Source: DATFLL01 sp035267785
Lineage (GTDB): Bacteria > Pseudomonadota > Gammaproteobacteria > DATFLL01
Length of the DNA stretch: 64,000 nt
Assembly (NCBI GenBank): GCA_035267785.1
Contig: DATFLL010000130.1
Location: 11,652-75,651 of the forward strand
Direction: 5' to 3'
Shown here piece after piece: positions 7,977 to 16,528 of the stretch. Both the position numbers and the translations under genes were made by a program. The notes under the pieces are model-generated. The model saw only the letters and a list, made by a program, of their open reading frames with translations. It made no database searches and was not told the DNA's origin. Positions within the stretch are counted from its first letter, which is position 1. Each line of letters opens with the position of its first letter.

Positions 7977-10076
7977 ATGTCGATCAACTGGCCGCCTCCG
8001 GAGGTTCGAAAGAGTCCAGAGTTCTCGTCAGCGCTCGTGCGCCTGGCGATCTGGCTGACGGTCGGCTCGTACATGATGATCGGCGCCTTCGGCGGCTATT
8101 ATCCGATGTCGTATCTGGCGTTTCTGGCGTACGTCCTGACGTTCTTCGGGGCCTCGGTCGCCATCCTGATCGACATCTTCCGCAAACCGACCTCGAGGAT
8201 ACGCCCGTACGTCTCCCTGGTGTTCGATATCGGCGCCACAAGCTACGCAATGATCCTGACCGGTGCGGGCCCGGTCAGCCCCTATTACCTGTTCTATCTG
8301 TGGATCTACACCGGGTACGGCGGACGCTATGGACGCGGCCCGCTGTTTCTGGCCGCGGCGCTCAATCTGATCACCTACGGCATCGTGCTGATGGTGGACA
8401 AGACCTGGTACGACCAAAGCTTCGACGTCATCGTTTATGTCGCCTTCCTCGCGGCGATACCGCTGTATCTGAATATGATGCTGAACAAGCTGCAGAAGGC
8501 GCGCACCGATGCCGATCGTGCCAATCAGGCCAAGAGCGCCTTTCTGGCCAACATGAGCCACGAGATACGCACGCCGATGAGCGGAATCATCGGCATGGCG
8601 AACCTGCTCTCCAACACCAGACTGTCGCGCGACCAGAGCGAATTCGTCGCCACGCTGCGCACCTCGGCCAACGCCCTGCACTCGCTCATCGATGATGTGC
8701 TGGATCTGTCCAAGATCGAAGCCGGCAAATACAAGCTCGATCGTCGCCTGTTCAACCCGGCCGATATCGTCCAGGACGTGGCCGCAATGTTCGCGCCCAA
8801 GGTCGACGCGACGAACGTGGAAATCGTCAGCTATGTCGACCCGGCTCTGCCCACCAAGGTCATCGGCGACCCGCAGCACCTGCGCCAGGTGCTGGTCAAT
8901 CTGGCGAGCAACGCCGTGAAGTTCACGGAATACGGCGAGGTCGTGCTGCGCGCCCTGCCCTGCGAGGCGGGCTCGGGCGAGCGCATCCGGGTACGCTTCG
9001 AAGTCAGCGACACCGGCATCGGCATCGCGCCGGAGCAAATGCCGCACGTGTTCGAGCGTTTCTACCAAGTGCCGCAGGCGACCGCGCAGGACTACGGCGG
9101 TACCGGACTCGGCACCACCATCTCGCGCGAGCTGGTACGACTCATGGGCGGGGAGATCGGCGCGGACAGCCGCGCGGGCAAAGGTACGGTGTTCTGGTTC
9201 GAGCTGCCGCTGCAGCGGGCCGAGCGGCGCGAGGTACAAACAGGCACGGCGGGCTCGGCAGCACCGCGTCCGGGCAGCCAGGTCTTCATTCAGGAACGAA
9301 GCGAAGGTGCTCGTCAGGCCCTGAGCGACTATTGCCGCTCGTTCGGCCTCGATCCGGTTGCCGTTGCGGGATCCGCGGCGCTGTTCGAGGTCATCGGTCA
9401 CAGCGATACCGCCGGGCACGGCAGGCCCGGCTACATCGTCCTGGGCCGGGACGCCGACGGCGAGCCCGCGGCTCGGACCGCGCGGGCGCTGCGCGAGCGC
9501 CTGGGCGAGGGGCTGTTCATTTGCCAGGTCCTGCCGCTCGAGGAGATGCAGGCCGACGGGGCCAATGCCCAAGACGTGTTCGACCATCGCCTCGTCAAAC
9601 CGGTTCGCCTGGAGGCACTGCGCGAGTGCGTGGCGAACGCGCGCGTTGAGGCGAGACGCTGCGAAACCGGTATCGCCAAGGACAGCGCCGCGCGTTCACT
9701 GCGGATTCTGGTTGCCGAGGACAGCCCGATCAATGCCAAGGTACTGATGACCTTCCTGTCCCAGGCCGGTCACGAGCCGGAGCTGGTAACCGACGGGCGT
9801 CAGGCCCTGGACGCCATGGCTGCGCAGTGTTTCGACCTGGTGTTCATGGATATGCGTATGCCCGAGATGGATGGTATCAACGCGGCGCAGCAATGGCGGG
9901 CCGGCGAACGCCCGGGCTCGCATTTGCCGATCATCGCGCTGACCGCCAATGCCACCATCGACGATCGCGATCGCTGCCTCGAGGCGGGGATGGACGACTT
10001 CATCTCCAAACCGGTAACGACCGAACGCCTGCTCGAAGTGGTCAACCGTTTTGCGGGCAGCGGCGTGGCCGCCTGA
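7977..10076 (+). CDS. Membrane hybrid sensor histidine kinase, RpfC-like input domain
   Basis: A 699-residue hybrid kinase. Five or six membrane segments (about residues 20-165) resemble the RpfC input region. A HisKA domain with His195 (in NMSHEIRTP), an HATPase domain with the FERFYQ and GTGLGT motifs, a poorly conserved receiver-like segment (about 435-550) and a good receiver with Asp625 (in FMDMRMPEMDG) follow. There is no C-terminal HPt domain, unlike RpfC. The diguanylate cyclase gene starts 19 bases downstream, so the pair probably forms an operon and a signalling unit. ATG 7977 is chosen because it puts the first membrane segment at the usual depth. Confidence 0.88.
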   Translation: MSINWPPPEVRKSPEFSSALVRLAIWLTVGSYMMIGAFGGYYPMSYLAFLAYVLTFFGASVAILIDIFRKPTSRIRPYVSLVFDIGATSYAMILTGAGPVSPYYLFYLWIYTGYGGRYGRGPLFLAAALNLITYGIVLMVDKTWYDQSFDVIVYVAFLAAIPLYLNMMLNKLQKARTDADRANQAKSAFLANMSHEIRTPMSGIIGMANLLSNTRLSRDQSEFVATLRTSANALHSLIDDVLDLSKIEAGKYKLDRRLFNPADIVQDVAAMFAPKVDATNVEIVSYVDPALPTKVIGDPQHLRQVLVNLASNAVKFTEYGEVVLRALPCEAGSGERIRVRFEVSDTGIGIAPEQMPHVFERFYQVPQATAQDYGGTGLGTTISRELVRLMGGEIGADSRAGKGTVFWFELPLQRAERREVQTGTAGSAAPRPGSQVFIQERSEGARQALSDYCRSFGLDPVAVAGSAALFEVIGHSDTAGHGRPGYIVLGRDADGEPAARTARALRERLGEGLFICQVLPLEEMQADGANAQDVFDHRLVKPVRLEALRECVANARVEARRCETGIAKDSAARSLRILVAEDSPINAKVLMTFLSQAGHEPELVTDGRQALDAMAAQCFDLVFMDMRMPEMDGINAAQQWRAGERPGSHLPIIALTANATIDDRDRCLEAGMDDFISKPVTTERLLEVVNRFAGSGVAA

Positions 10077-10095
10077 GCTGCAGCGGGAACAAGCG

Positions 10096-11214
10096 ATGTC
10101 CAACGACCTCAACCAGGAGAACAAGCAGCTGCGGCGCAACATGAAGGCATTTCTCGCCCAGGCGAGGGAGAACGAACAGAAGATGCGCCGTTTCCACGAG
10201 CAGGAGCTGCGACTGCTGGGGGCCGAGAGCCTCGCCGAGCTCATTCAGATTCTGCTCTATGACTACCGAAAGACCTTCGAGCTCGATGCGGTAACGCTGA
10301 CGCTGATCGATCCCGAATACGAAATACAGCGGATACTCGAGGAGCTGGGCATTCGGCTGACGGACTACCCGGATCTCGTATTCGTCCAGGACAGCGAAAC
10401 ATTGGACGCCATATTCGGTGCCTCCGGCGTGCCCCGGTTGGGTCTGTATCAGGCGCAAACCCACGCAGGGCTATTCCCGCATTATCCGAACGCGCCGGCG
10501 AGCGTGGCGGTGCTACCGCTGCTGCGCCGCGGCGAGCTCATCGGCAGCCTCAACCTGGGCTCGCGCGCCGAGCAGCGCTTCGTGACGGGGACGGCCACCG
10601 ATTTCCTCGAACGCATGGCCGGCTTCGTGGCAGTCTGCCTGGAGAACGCCACGAACAAAGAGCGCCTCAAGCACGTCGGACTGACTGATGCACTGACCCG
10701 GGTCCACAATCGGCGCTATTTCGACCAGCGACTGCGCGAGGAGATCGACCGTGCCCAACGCCAGGGCAGGCCGCTGTCATGCCTGTTCCTGGACATCGAC
10801 TTTTTCAAGCGCATCAACGACACCTACGGTCACCACGCCGGCGATCGGGTGCTCCAGGAAGTCGCCGCCCGGATCAAGTCGCACATGCGCATGAGCGATA
10901 TCCTGGCCCGCTACGGCGGCGAGGAGTTCGCCGCGCTGCTGGTGCAGTCCGACCACACGGAGGCGCTGGAGATCGCCGAGCGCATCCGTCAGACCGTGGC
11001 TGAGGAGCCCTTTGCGTTGGCCGAGGTCGAGGCGGCCGGCGAGCCGGCCCTGGAAGTGACCGTGTCTATCGGTGTGGCGACGCGCTATGGCAGCGATCGC
11101 CTGACCGAAGGCGAGGCGGCCGCCGAGGGCCTGGTTGACCAGGCCGACCAGGCGCTCTATCACGCCAAGGAGAACGGGCGCAACCGCGTCACTTATCAGG
11201 AGCAGGTTGCTTGA
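10096..11214 (+). CDS. Diguanylate cyclase with DUF484/GAF-like N-terminal domain
   Basis: A 372-residue protein. An N-terminal coiled coil (about 1-55) and a DUF484/GAF-like domain (about 50-190) precede a GGDEF domain with the active motif GGEEF. The product-inhibition I-site RMSD stands exactly five residues before GGEEF. These features predict synthesis of c-di-GMP with feedback control. It follows the hybrid kinase by 19 bases. Its last 26 bases overlap the end of the convergent gene on the other strand. Confidence 0.92.
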   Translation: MSNDLNQENKQLRRNMKAFLAQARENEQKMRRFHEQELRLLGAESLAELIQILLYDYRKTFELDAVTLTLIDPEYEIQRILEELGIRLTDYPDLVFVQDSETLDAIFGASGVPRLGLYQAQTHAGLFPHYPNAPASVAVLPLLRRGELIGSLNLGSRAEQRFVTGTATDFLERMAGFVAVCLENATNKERLKHVGLTDALTRVHNRRYFDQRLREEIDRAQRQGRPLSCLFLDIDFFKRINDTYGHHAGDRVLQEVAARIKSHMRMSDILARYGGEEFAALLVQSDHTEALEIAERIRQTVAEEPFALAEVEAAGEPALEVTVSIGVATRYGSDRLTEGEAAAEGLVDQADQALYHAKENGRNRVTYQEQVA

Positions 11215-11896
11215 GCTTTTCGCGGTAGCGCCGCACGGCCTCGATCAAGGGCGCGCGCACGCGCTCGAAATCGCGCGGGGCGACGTACTGCAGCACTTCC
11301 TTGCCGTCGTCATTGAGGATGAGGTCCAGACCGAGCTTGGGGTAAAGCAGGTGATGAACCCCCTTCGCGGTCTCCATACGCTCGGCAGGTCGACCGAAGC
11401 GGTGATCGACCATGGACTCGTCCAGGTCGACATAAGGGATATAGGTCAGACTGGCGATCGGCAGCGAGCGCGCCCGGGCATGATCGGCCGCGCTGAGGAT
11501 GTAACGATTGTCCCCGCTGTCCACGCGCTTGCGGTCTGTCGCGTTTTGGCGCATGGCTTCGAGCATGGCCTTGTCGGCCGCCAGTCCCAGGACCACTTTC
11601 GCCGACAGCGGCCCCAGAGTCAGCTCCTGATAATAGGCTTCCAGCGACAGCTTGCCCGAGCGCGACTCGAACAGACCGAGTACCGGTGCCTTGCCGAAGC
11701 GTTTGTCGGCGTCGGCCAGGGTCGAGGCACCCAGCGTCAGGCCGAACACTTCGCTGCGCCCGCCGGCCACGGGGTGGACGTTCCAAGGATAATCGCTTTG
11801 ACTGTACTGGGGCGGCCGGTAGTTGCGCGGCACGAAAAACAACACCAGGGCGAGTATCACCACCGCGACGATTAGCACGATATGCCAATTTTTCAC
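11189..11896 (-). CDS. Hypothetical protein with N-terminal membrane anchor
   Basis: A 235-residue protein with one hydrophobic segment at residues 5-23 and a mostly extracytoplasmic remainder of mixed alpha/beta composition. I do not recognise the family. It is the last gene of a leftward run pip-dtd, overlapping the dtd stop by four bases, so its expression is probably coupled to dtd. Its 3' end overlaps the convergent diguanylate cyclase by 26 bases. Confidence 0.75.
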   Translation of the reverse strand: MKNWHIVLIVAVVILALVLFFVPRNYRPPQYSQSDYPWNVHPVAGGRSEVFGLTLGASTLADADKRFGKAPVLGLFESRSGKLSLEAYYQELTLGPLSAKVVLGLAADKAMLEAMRQNATDRKRVDSGDNRYILSAADHARARSLPIASLTYIPYVDLDESMVDHRFGRPAERMETAKGVHHLLYPKLGLDLILNDDGKEVLQYVAPRDFERVRAPLIEAVRRYREKLKQPAPDK

Positions 11897-12360
11897 CGCC
11901 TATCCCCCTTCGCCCCGTCCGCTGACGTGCGCAGCCAGAAGGTGACCGGCCCGTCGTTGGTCAAACTCACTTGCATGTCGGCGCCGAAGCGCCCCGTCGC
12001 CACATTAGCGTACTGTCTGCGCGCGCTGTCCGCCAGATAGTCGAACAGGCGCTCCCCCTCGGCCGGTGGCGCCGCGGGTGTGAAGCTCGGGCGCATTCCC
12101 TTGGCGGTATCGGCGGCGAGGGTGAACTGCGGGACCAGCAGCAATCCGCCCTGCACATCGGTAACGCTGAGGTTCATGCGCCCCTCGCTGTCGGCAAAGA
12201 CACGATAGCCGAGCAGCCGCTCGAGCAGGCGATCGGCCTGCGCCTGCGTATCGGCGCGTTCGACGCCGACCAGTACGAGCAGTCCCGGCCCGATGGCGCC
12301 GATACGCGCGCCGTCGACTTCGACGCGGGCCTCGGTGACGCGCTGGAGCAGTCCTATCAC
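11893..12360 (-). CDS. dtd: D-aminoacyl-tRNA deacylase
   Basis: A 155-residue DTD protein that hydrolyses D-aminoacyl-tRNAs and glycyl-tRNA(Ala). The cross-subunit Gly-cisPro motif is visible in LTNDGPVTFWL, and the second signature reads VPQFTLAADT, with Pro in place of the Ser of the usual SQFTL. The rest, including KGMRPSF, is standard. The gene lies 18 bases downstream of pip and overlaps the next gene. Confidence 0.93.
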   Translation of the reverse strand: MIGLLQRVTEARVEVDGARIGAIGPGLLVLVGVERADTQAQADRLLERLLGYRVFADSEGRMNLSVTDVQGGLLLVPQFTLAADTAKGMRPSFTPAAPPAEGERLFDYLADSARRQYANVATGRFGADMQVSLTNDGPVTFWLRTSADGAKGDRR

Positions 12361-12378
12361 GTGCCGGTCATGCCTGGT

Positions 12379-13329
12379 TCAAGACAGGCGCTCACCCATG
12401 TCGATGGTCGCCTGGACCAGCGCATCGACGGTACCGGGCTCGGCCGCCGAATGCCCGGCATCGGGGATGACCTTGAGCTCGGCCCGGGGCCAGGCGCGGT
12501 GCAGCTCCCAGGCGCTTTCCATCGGACACACCATGTCGTAGCGGCCCTGGACGATGACACCGGGGATATCGGCCAGGCGTTCGGCGTCACGCAGTATCTG
12601 GTTGTCTTCCAGGAAGATGTTGTTCACGAAGTAGTGGCACTCGATGCGCGCCAGCGACAGGGCGGTGTAGGGATTGGCGAAGTGATCGATCACCGGCCCG
12701 CTCGGCAGCAGTGTCGAGCAGCGGCCCTCCCACACCGACCAGGCCTTGGCTGCGGCCATGCGCGTGACCTCGTCCTCGTCGGTCAGGCGCCGATAATAGG
12801 CGCCAACGAGATCGTCGCGCTCCTCCTCCGGGATCGGCTCGAGAAAATCCTCCCATAGATCGGGATAAATGCGACTCGCCCCCTCCTGGTAGAACCAGGC
12901 GATCTCGCGCGGCCGGCATAGAAATATCCCGCGCAGGATGAGCCCGAGTACCCGTTCCGGATGAGTTTCGGCGTATACCAGGCTGAGAGTCGATCCCCAG
13001 GAACCGCCAAACAGGACCCAACGCTCAATGCCCAGGTGTTCGCGAATCGCCTCCATGTCGGCGACCAGGGCCTGCGTCGTGTTGCCCTCCAGTTCTGCGT
13101 GGGGCGCGGAGCGACCCGAGCCGCGCTGGTCGAACAGGATGATGCGATAGACCTCCGGATCGAAGAACCGGCGGTGGTAAGGTTCACAGCCCGAGCCCGG
13201 CCCGCCGTGGACGAACAATACGGGCAGGCCCTCGGGATTGCCGCACTCCTCGACGTGCAACACGTGGGGTGGGTCTACCGCAAGACTGTGACTGACATAG
13301 GGTTGGATATCGGGATACAGCGTGCGCAT
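12379..13329 (-). CDS. pip: Proline iminopeptidase
   Basis: A 316-residue alpha/beta hydrolase of peptidase family S33 that releases N-terminal proline. The oxyanion motif HGGPGSG, the DQRGSGRS motif and the nucleophile elbow GGSWGS are intact, as are the late Asp (GRYDMVCP) and His (DAGHSA). It leads the pip-dtd-hypothetical run. Confidence 0.94.
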   Translation of the reverse strand: MRTLYPDIQPYVSHSLAVDPPHVLHVEECGNPEGLPVLFVHGGPGSGCEPYHRRFFDPEVYRIILFDQRGSGRSAPHAELEGNTTQALVADMEAIREHLGIERWVLFGGSWGSTLSLVYAETHPERVLGLILRGIFLCRPREIAWFYQEGASRIYPDLWEDFLEPIPEEERDDLVGAYYRRLTDEDEVTRMAAAKAWSVWEGRCSTLLPSGPVIDHFANPYTALSLARIECHYFVNNIFLEDNQILRDAERLADIPGVIVQGRYDMVCPMESAWELHRAWPRAELKVIPDAGHSAAEPGTVDALVQATIDMGERLS

Positions 13330-13362
13330 GGGAGTTCCGTTTTACCTGGGTCGAACGCGTCG

Positions 13363-13406
13363 ATCGGGCCGGGGACGCCCCTGCCAGGGGCGCTCACCGG
13401 CCCGAT
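13363..13406. repeat. Two-tier palindrome between pip and the membrane gene
   Basis: ATCGGGCCGG (13363-13372) pairs with CCGGCCCGAT (13397-13406), and an inner hairpin CGCCCC/GGGGCG sits between them. It is the main content of the 87-base gap. No T-run follows on either strand; it could be a processing or attenuation site or a REP-like element. Confidence 0.5.
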
Positions 13407-13416
13407 GCCGAACGTG

Positions 13417-13971
13417 TCATTTATCGCGTACCAACTCGCCGCGAAAACCGATGGCCGCGGCGATACCGATCAACAAAAAGCTGGCCAAAACGAGCCAGGG
13501 CCCCAGCATGAGCGGCGTCGCCGCCCAGCCCTGACCGAGTTGCAGCAGGTACAACATTCCCGAGTGCAGCAAGGCACCCGCGATGAACAGCCAGCTGATG
13601 AGCTGCTTGAACCAAGTCGCCACGCCGATGAAACACAACGCCAAACCGGCGGCCACGTTCAGCAGTGCTTCCAGGTTGCCGTGCGCGTGCGGCCCGCCCT
13701 TGACGCTGTCGACCGGCTGCTCGGCGTTGACGAGACGATTCAAAGCCAGAATGCCGGAGGTATTGGCCTTGGCGATCTGCTTGGCCGAAAGCGGTTCGAG
13801 CTCTTCTTCGAAGTTATTGGTACGCAGCTGCTGCAGGCGCCCGACATCCTGCTGTTTGATGGCCTCGGCCTTGTCGACGGCGGGCAGCAACTTGACGACC
13901 ATATAGGGCCCGAGGGAGGCGGTGAGGACGAGGTAGAGGAATCCGAATACGACGTTTTTTTTGCCGATCAT
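13417..13971 (-). CDS. Hypothetical membrane protein, four segments
   Basis: A 184-residue protein with one N-terminal hydrophobic segment (about 5-28), a polar middle (30-90) and three further segments (about 100-118, 122-143, 150-172). I do not recognise a characterised family. It precedes pip on the same strand but is separated from it by a strong palindrome, so co-transcription is uncertain. Confidence 0.75.
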   Translation of the reverse strand: MIGKKNVVFGFLYLVLTASLGPYMVVKLLPAVDKAEAIKQQDVGRLQQLRTNNFEEELEPLSAKQIAKANTSGILALNRLVNAEQPVDSVKGGPHAHGNLEALLNVAAGLALCFIGVATWFKQLISWLFIAGALLHSGMLYLLQLGQGWAATPLMLGPWLVLASFLLIGIAAAIGFRGELVRDK

Positions 13972-14511
13972 GTGGTGCGCTCCTCCTGAGTGGTGAACAA
14001 GCGGTGGTCATGACCGCCCGGCACTCGAGACCGCGGCATCGATTCCCCTTCCTCGCATGCCGCTCTCGGCGCAGACCCGGGCAATGCTCAAGCACGGGAC
14101 CATCTTAACGGCTCCCGCAGGGGCGGTCCAACGCTGTCCCTGCTGGCAGGCAGTTGAAAACGTCACCAGCGGGCGTTGGATCCGGGCGGCAGAGCCAAGG
14201 CGCGTTCCGGATCCGGCGCCGCAGCGAGCCCCTCGATTGAACAGGGGCATATCACGTGGACAGACGAAGGAGCGACGAAACGGCAGGACCATGTCGAGGG
14301 ATGGACTCGTGGCGCGGCAGGGCGAGATGGCACGAGCTGTCGAAGACAGGCAGGTTACTCGTGACGCGCCCGGAACGAGCCAAGCGTGTTCGGGAGGCAC
14401 TTCATGAACCTCGAAGAGGTTCCAAATGAAACCCGAAGGGATTCCATGAGGCGCGCCCGAAGCGGGCCGTCCGGAGCGACGAGCCCTCTGCAGTTGCTTT
14501 TCGACGGCCTG
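13972..14511. other. 540-base intergenic stretch with stacked hairpins
   Basis: No convincing gene lies here; short frames on both strands have no binding site or recognisable product. The part 14331-14467 holds four hairpins in a row with GAA or AAG triloops on the plus strand (TTC or CTT on the minus): a composite hairpin (14331-14363), a perfect 7-bp stem (14406-14422), a weaker one (14428-14444) and a 5-bp GC stem (14455-14467). It could be a structured RNA or the leader of the membrane gene. Confidence 0.5.
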
Positions 14512-16329
14512 CTAGCCGGTCTGGCGTGCCGCCTTCTTGCGTTCGTGCTCGAGCAGGAGTTTTTTGCGCAGACGCACGTGCTTGGGCGTGACCTCCACGA
14601 GCTCGTCGTCGTCGATGAACTCCAGCGCCTGTTCCAGGCTCATCTTCACGGGCGGCGTCAACAGGATGTTCTCGTCTGTGCCGGCCGCGCGAACGTTGGT
14701 CAGCTGCTTGGCCTTGAGCGGGTTGACGACCAGGTCGTTGTCGCGCGAGTGGATGCCTATGATCATGCCCTCGTAGACCTCCTCGCCGGGTCCGATGAAC
14801 AGCCGGCCGCGCTCCTGCAGGTTGAACAGGGCGTAGCCGAGAGCCTTGCCCGCGCCGTTGGCGATGAGCACGCCATTGATGCGGTTGGCGAACTCGCCCT
14901 TTTTCAGCGGGCCGTAGTGATCGAACACGTTGTAGAGCAGGCCGGTGCCCTGCGTGGCGGTGAGAAACTCGGTGCGAAAACCGATGAGCCCGCGCGAGGG
15001 GATGATGTAGTCCAGTCGCACGCGGCCCTTACCGTCGGGCACCATGTTCTGCAAATCGCCGCCGCGCTCGCCGAGCTTTTGCATGACCGCGCCCTGGTGC
15101 TCTTCCTCCACGTCCACGGTGAGCTGTTCGTAAGGCTCCTGCTTTTCACCGTCGACTTCCTTGACGATGACCTCGGGGCGCGACACGCCGAGCTCGTAGC
15201 CTTCGCGGCGCATGTTCTCGATGAGGATGGACAGGTGCAGCTCGCCGCGGCCGGAGACGCGGAACTTGTCCGGGTCGTCGGTATCCTCCACGCGCAGCGC
15301 CACGTTGTGCACCAGCTCGCGCATTAGACGCTCGCGGATCTGTCGGCTGGTGACGAACTTGCCGTCGCGCCCGGCGAAGGGCGAGGTGTTGACCTGGAAG
15401 GTCATGCTCACCGTCGGCTCGTCGACGACGAGGGGCGGCAGCGCCTCGACGTTCTTCGGGTCGCACAATGTGTCGGAGATGTTGAGATCTTCGATGCCGG
15501 TAAAGGCGATAATGTCGCCGGCCTGCGCCTCAGGCACCTCGACGCGCTCCAGTCCGTGGAAGCCCAGGATCTGCAGCACGCGCGCGTTGCGACGGTTGCC
15601 CTCGCGGTCGATGAGCACGACGGGTGAATTGGTCTTGATGCGCCCGCGCTTGATACGCCCGATGCCGATGACACCGACGTAGGAACTGTAGTCGAGCTGA
15701 CTGACCTGCATCTGGAAGGGCCCGTCGAGATCGACGTCCGGCGACGAGACGTGCTCGACGATCGCCTCGAACAGGGGTGTCATGTCGCCGCTGCGCACGC
15801 TGGAGTCCAGCGAGGCGTAGCCGTTCAGGGCCGAGGCATAGACCACCGGGAAGTCGAGCTGTTCGTCGGTCGCCCCGAGCCGGTCGAAGAGATCGAAGGT
15901 CTGATCGAGCACCCAGTCGGGGCGCGCGCCCGGACGGTCCACTTTGTTGATGACCACGATGGGCCGCAGCCCGAGGGCAAAGGCCTTCTGGGTCACGAAA
16001 CGCGTCTGGGGCATCGGCCCATCGACGGCGTCGACCAGCAGCAGCACGGAGTCCACCATCGACAGCACGCGCTCGACCTCGCCGCCGAAATCGGCGTGTC
16101 CCGGCGTGTCGACGATGTTGATGCGATAGTCGCGCCACTTGATGGCGGTGTTCTTGGCCAGGATGGTGATACCCCGCTCGCGCTCGAGGTCGTTGGAGTC
16201 CATGACGCGCTCGCCCATCTGGGCGCGCTCGTCGAAGGTGCCCGACTGCTGCAGGAGCTTGTCCACGAGCGTGGTCTTGCCATGGTCGACGTGGGCGATA
16301 ATGGCGATATTGCGTAGATTCTCGATCAA
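14512..16329 (-). CDS. typA: Ribosome-associated GTPase TypA/BipA
   Basis: A 605-residue translational GTPase of the elongation-factor family, used in stress growth and 50S subunit assembly. The GTP-binding motifs AHVDHGKTT (G1), RGITI (G2), DTPGHAD (G3) and NKVDRPG (G4) are all visible, followed by domains resembling EF-G II, III and V and the TypA C-terminal domain. It is full length. A TATAAT on its strand lies 35 bases before the start. Confidence 0.96.
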   Translation of the reverse strand: MIENLRNIAIIAHVDHGKTTLVDKLLQQSGTFDERAQMGERVMDSNDLERERGITILAKNTAIKWRDYRINIVDTPGHADFGGEVERVLSMVDSVLLLVDAVDGPMPQTRFVTQKAFALGLRPIVVINKVDRPGARPDWVLDQTFDLFDRLGATDEQLDFPVVYASALNGYASLDSSVRSGDMTPLFEAIVEHVSSPDVDLDGPFQMQVSQLDYSSYVGVIGIGRIKRGRIKTNSPVVLIDREGNRRNARVLQILGFHGLERVEVPEAQAGDIIAFTGIEDLNISDTLCDPKNVEALPPLVVDEPTVSMTFQVNTSPFAGRDGKFVTSRQIRERLMRELVHNVALRVEDTDDPDKFRVSGRGELHLSILIENMRREGYELGVSRPEVIVKEVDGEKQEPYEQLTVDVEEEHQGAVMQKLGERGGDLQNMVPDGKGRVRLDYIIPSRGLIGFRTEFLTATQGTGLLYNVFDHYGPLKKGEFANRINGVLIANGAGKALGYALFNLQERGRLFIGPGEEVYEGMIIGIHSRDNDLVVNPLKAKQLTNVRAAGTDENILLTPPVKMSLEQALEFIDDDELVEVTPKHVRLRKKLLLEHERKKAARQTG

Positions 16330-16363
16330 GGTGGGATACCGGCTGGGATAAAGTTGACCGCCT

Positions 16364-16369
16364 ATTATA
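16364..16369 (-). promoter_or_regulatory. Possible -10 element of typA
   Basis: The minus strand reads TATAAT here, 35 bases upstream of the typA ATG. The -35 position offers only a weak match (TGCCCA). Confidence 0.45.
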
Positions 16370-16528
16370 GCCGGGCGGCGCCCGCCTGGGCACAGCGGCG
16401 CAAACTATTTTTGCAGCCGGCGCGCCCCGCTCGCCCGCGAGCGGGCCCACATACCGGCGTGCGGAGGCTACACTGGGCGGCAGGCCGTACCCTAAACCCG
16501 CCCCAGGCGGCAACCCACGAGATTCGCG

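Noticed and set aside
13363..13406. Intrinsic terminator between the membrane gene and pip
   Set aside because: The palindrome is strong, but no T-run follows on either strand, so I list it only as a palindrome.
14057..14407. Short frames in the 540-base gap
   Set aside because: No ribosome binding site, no homology, composition like random high-GC DNA.
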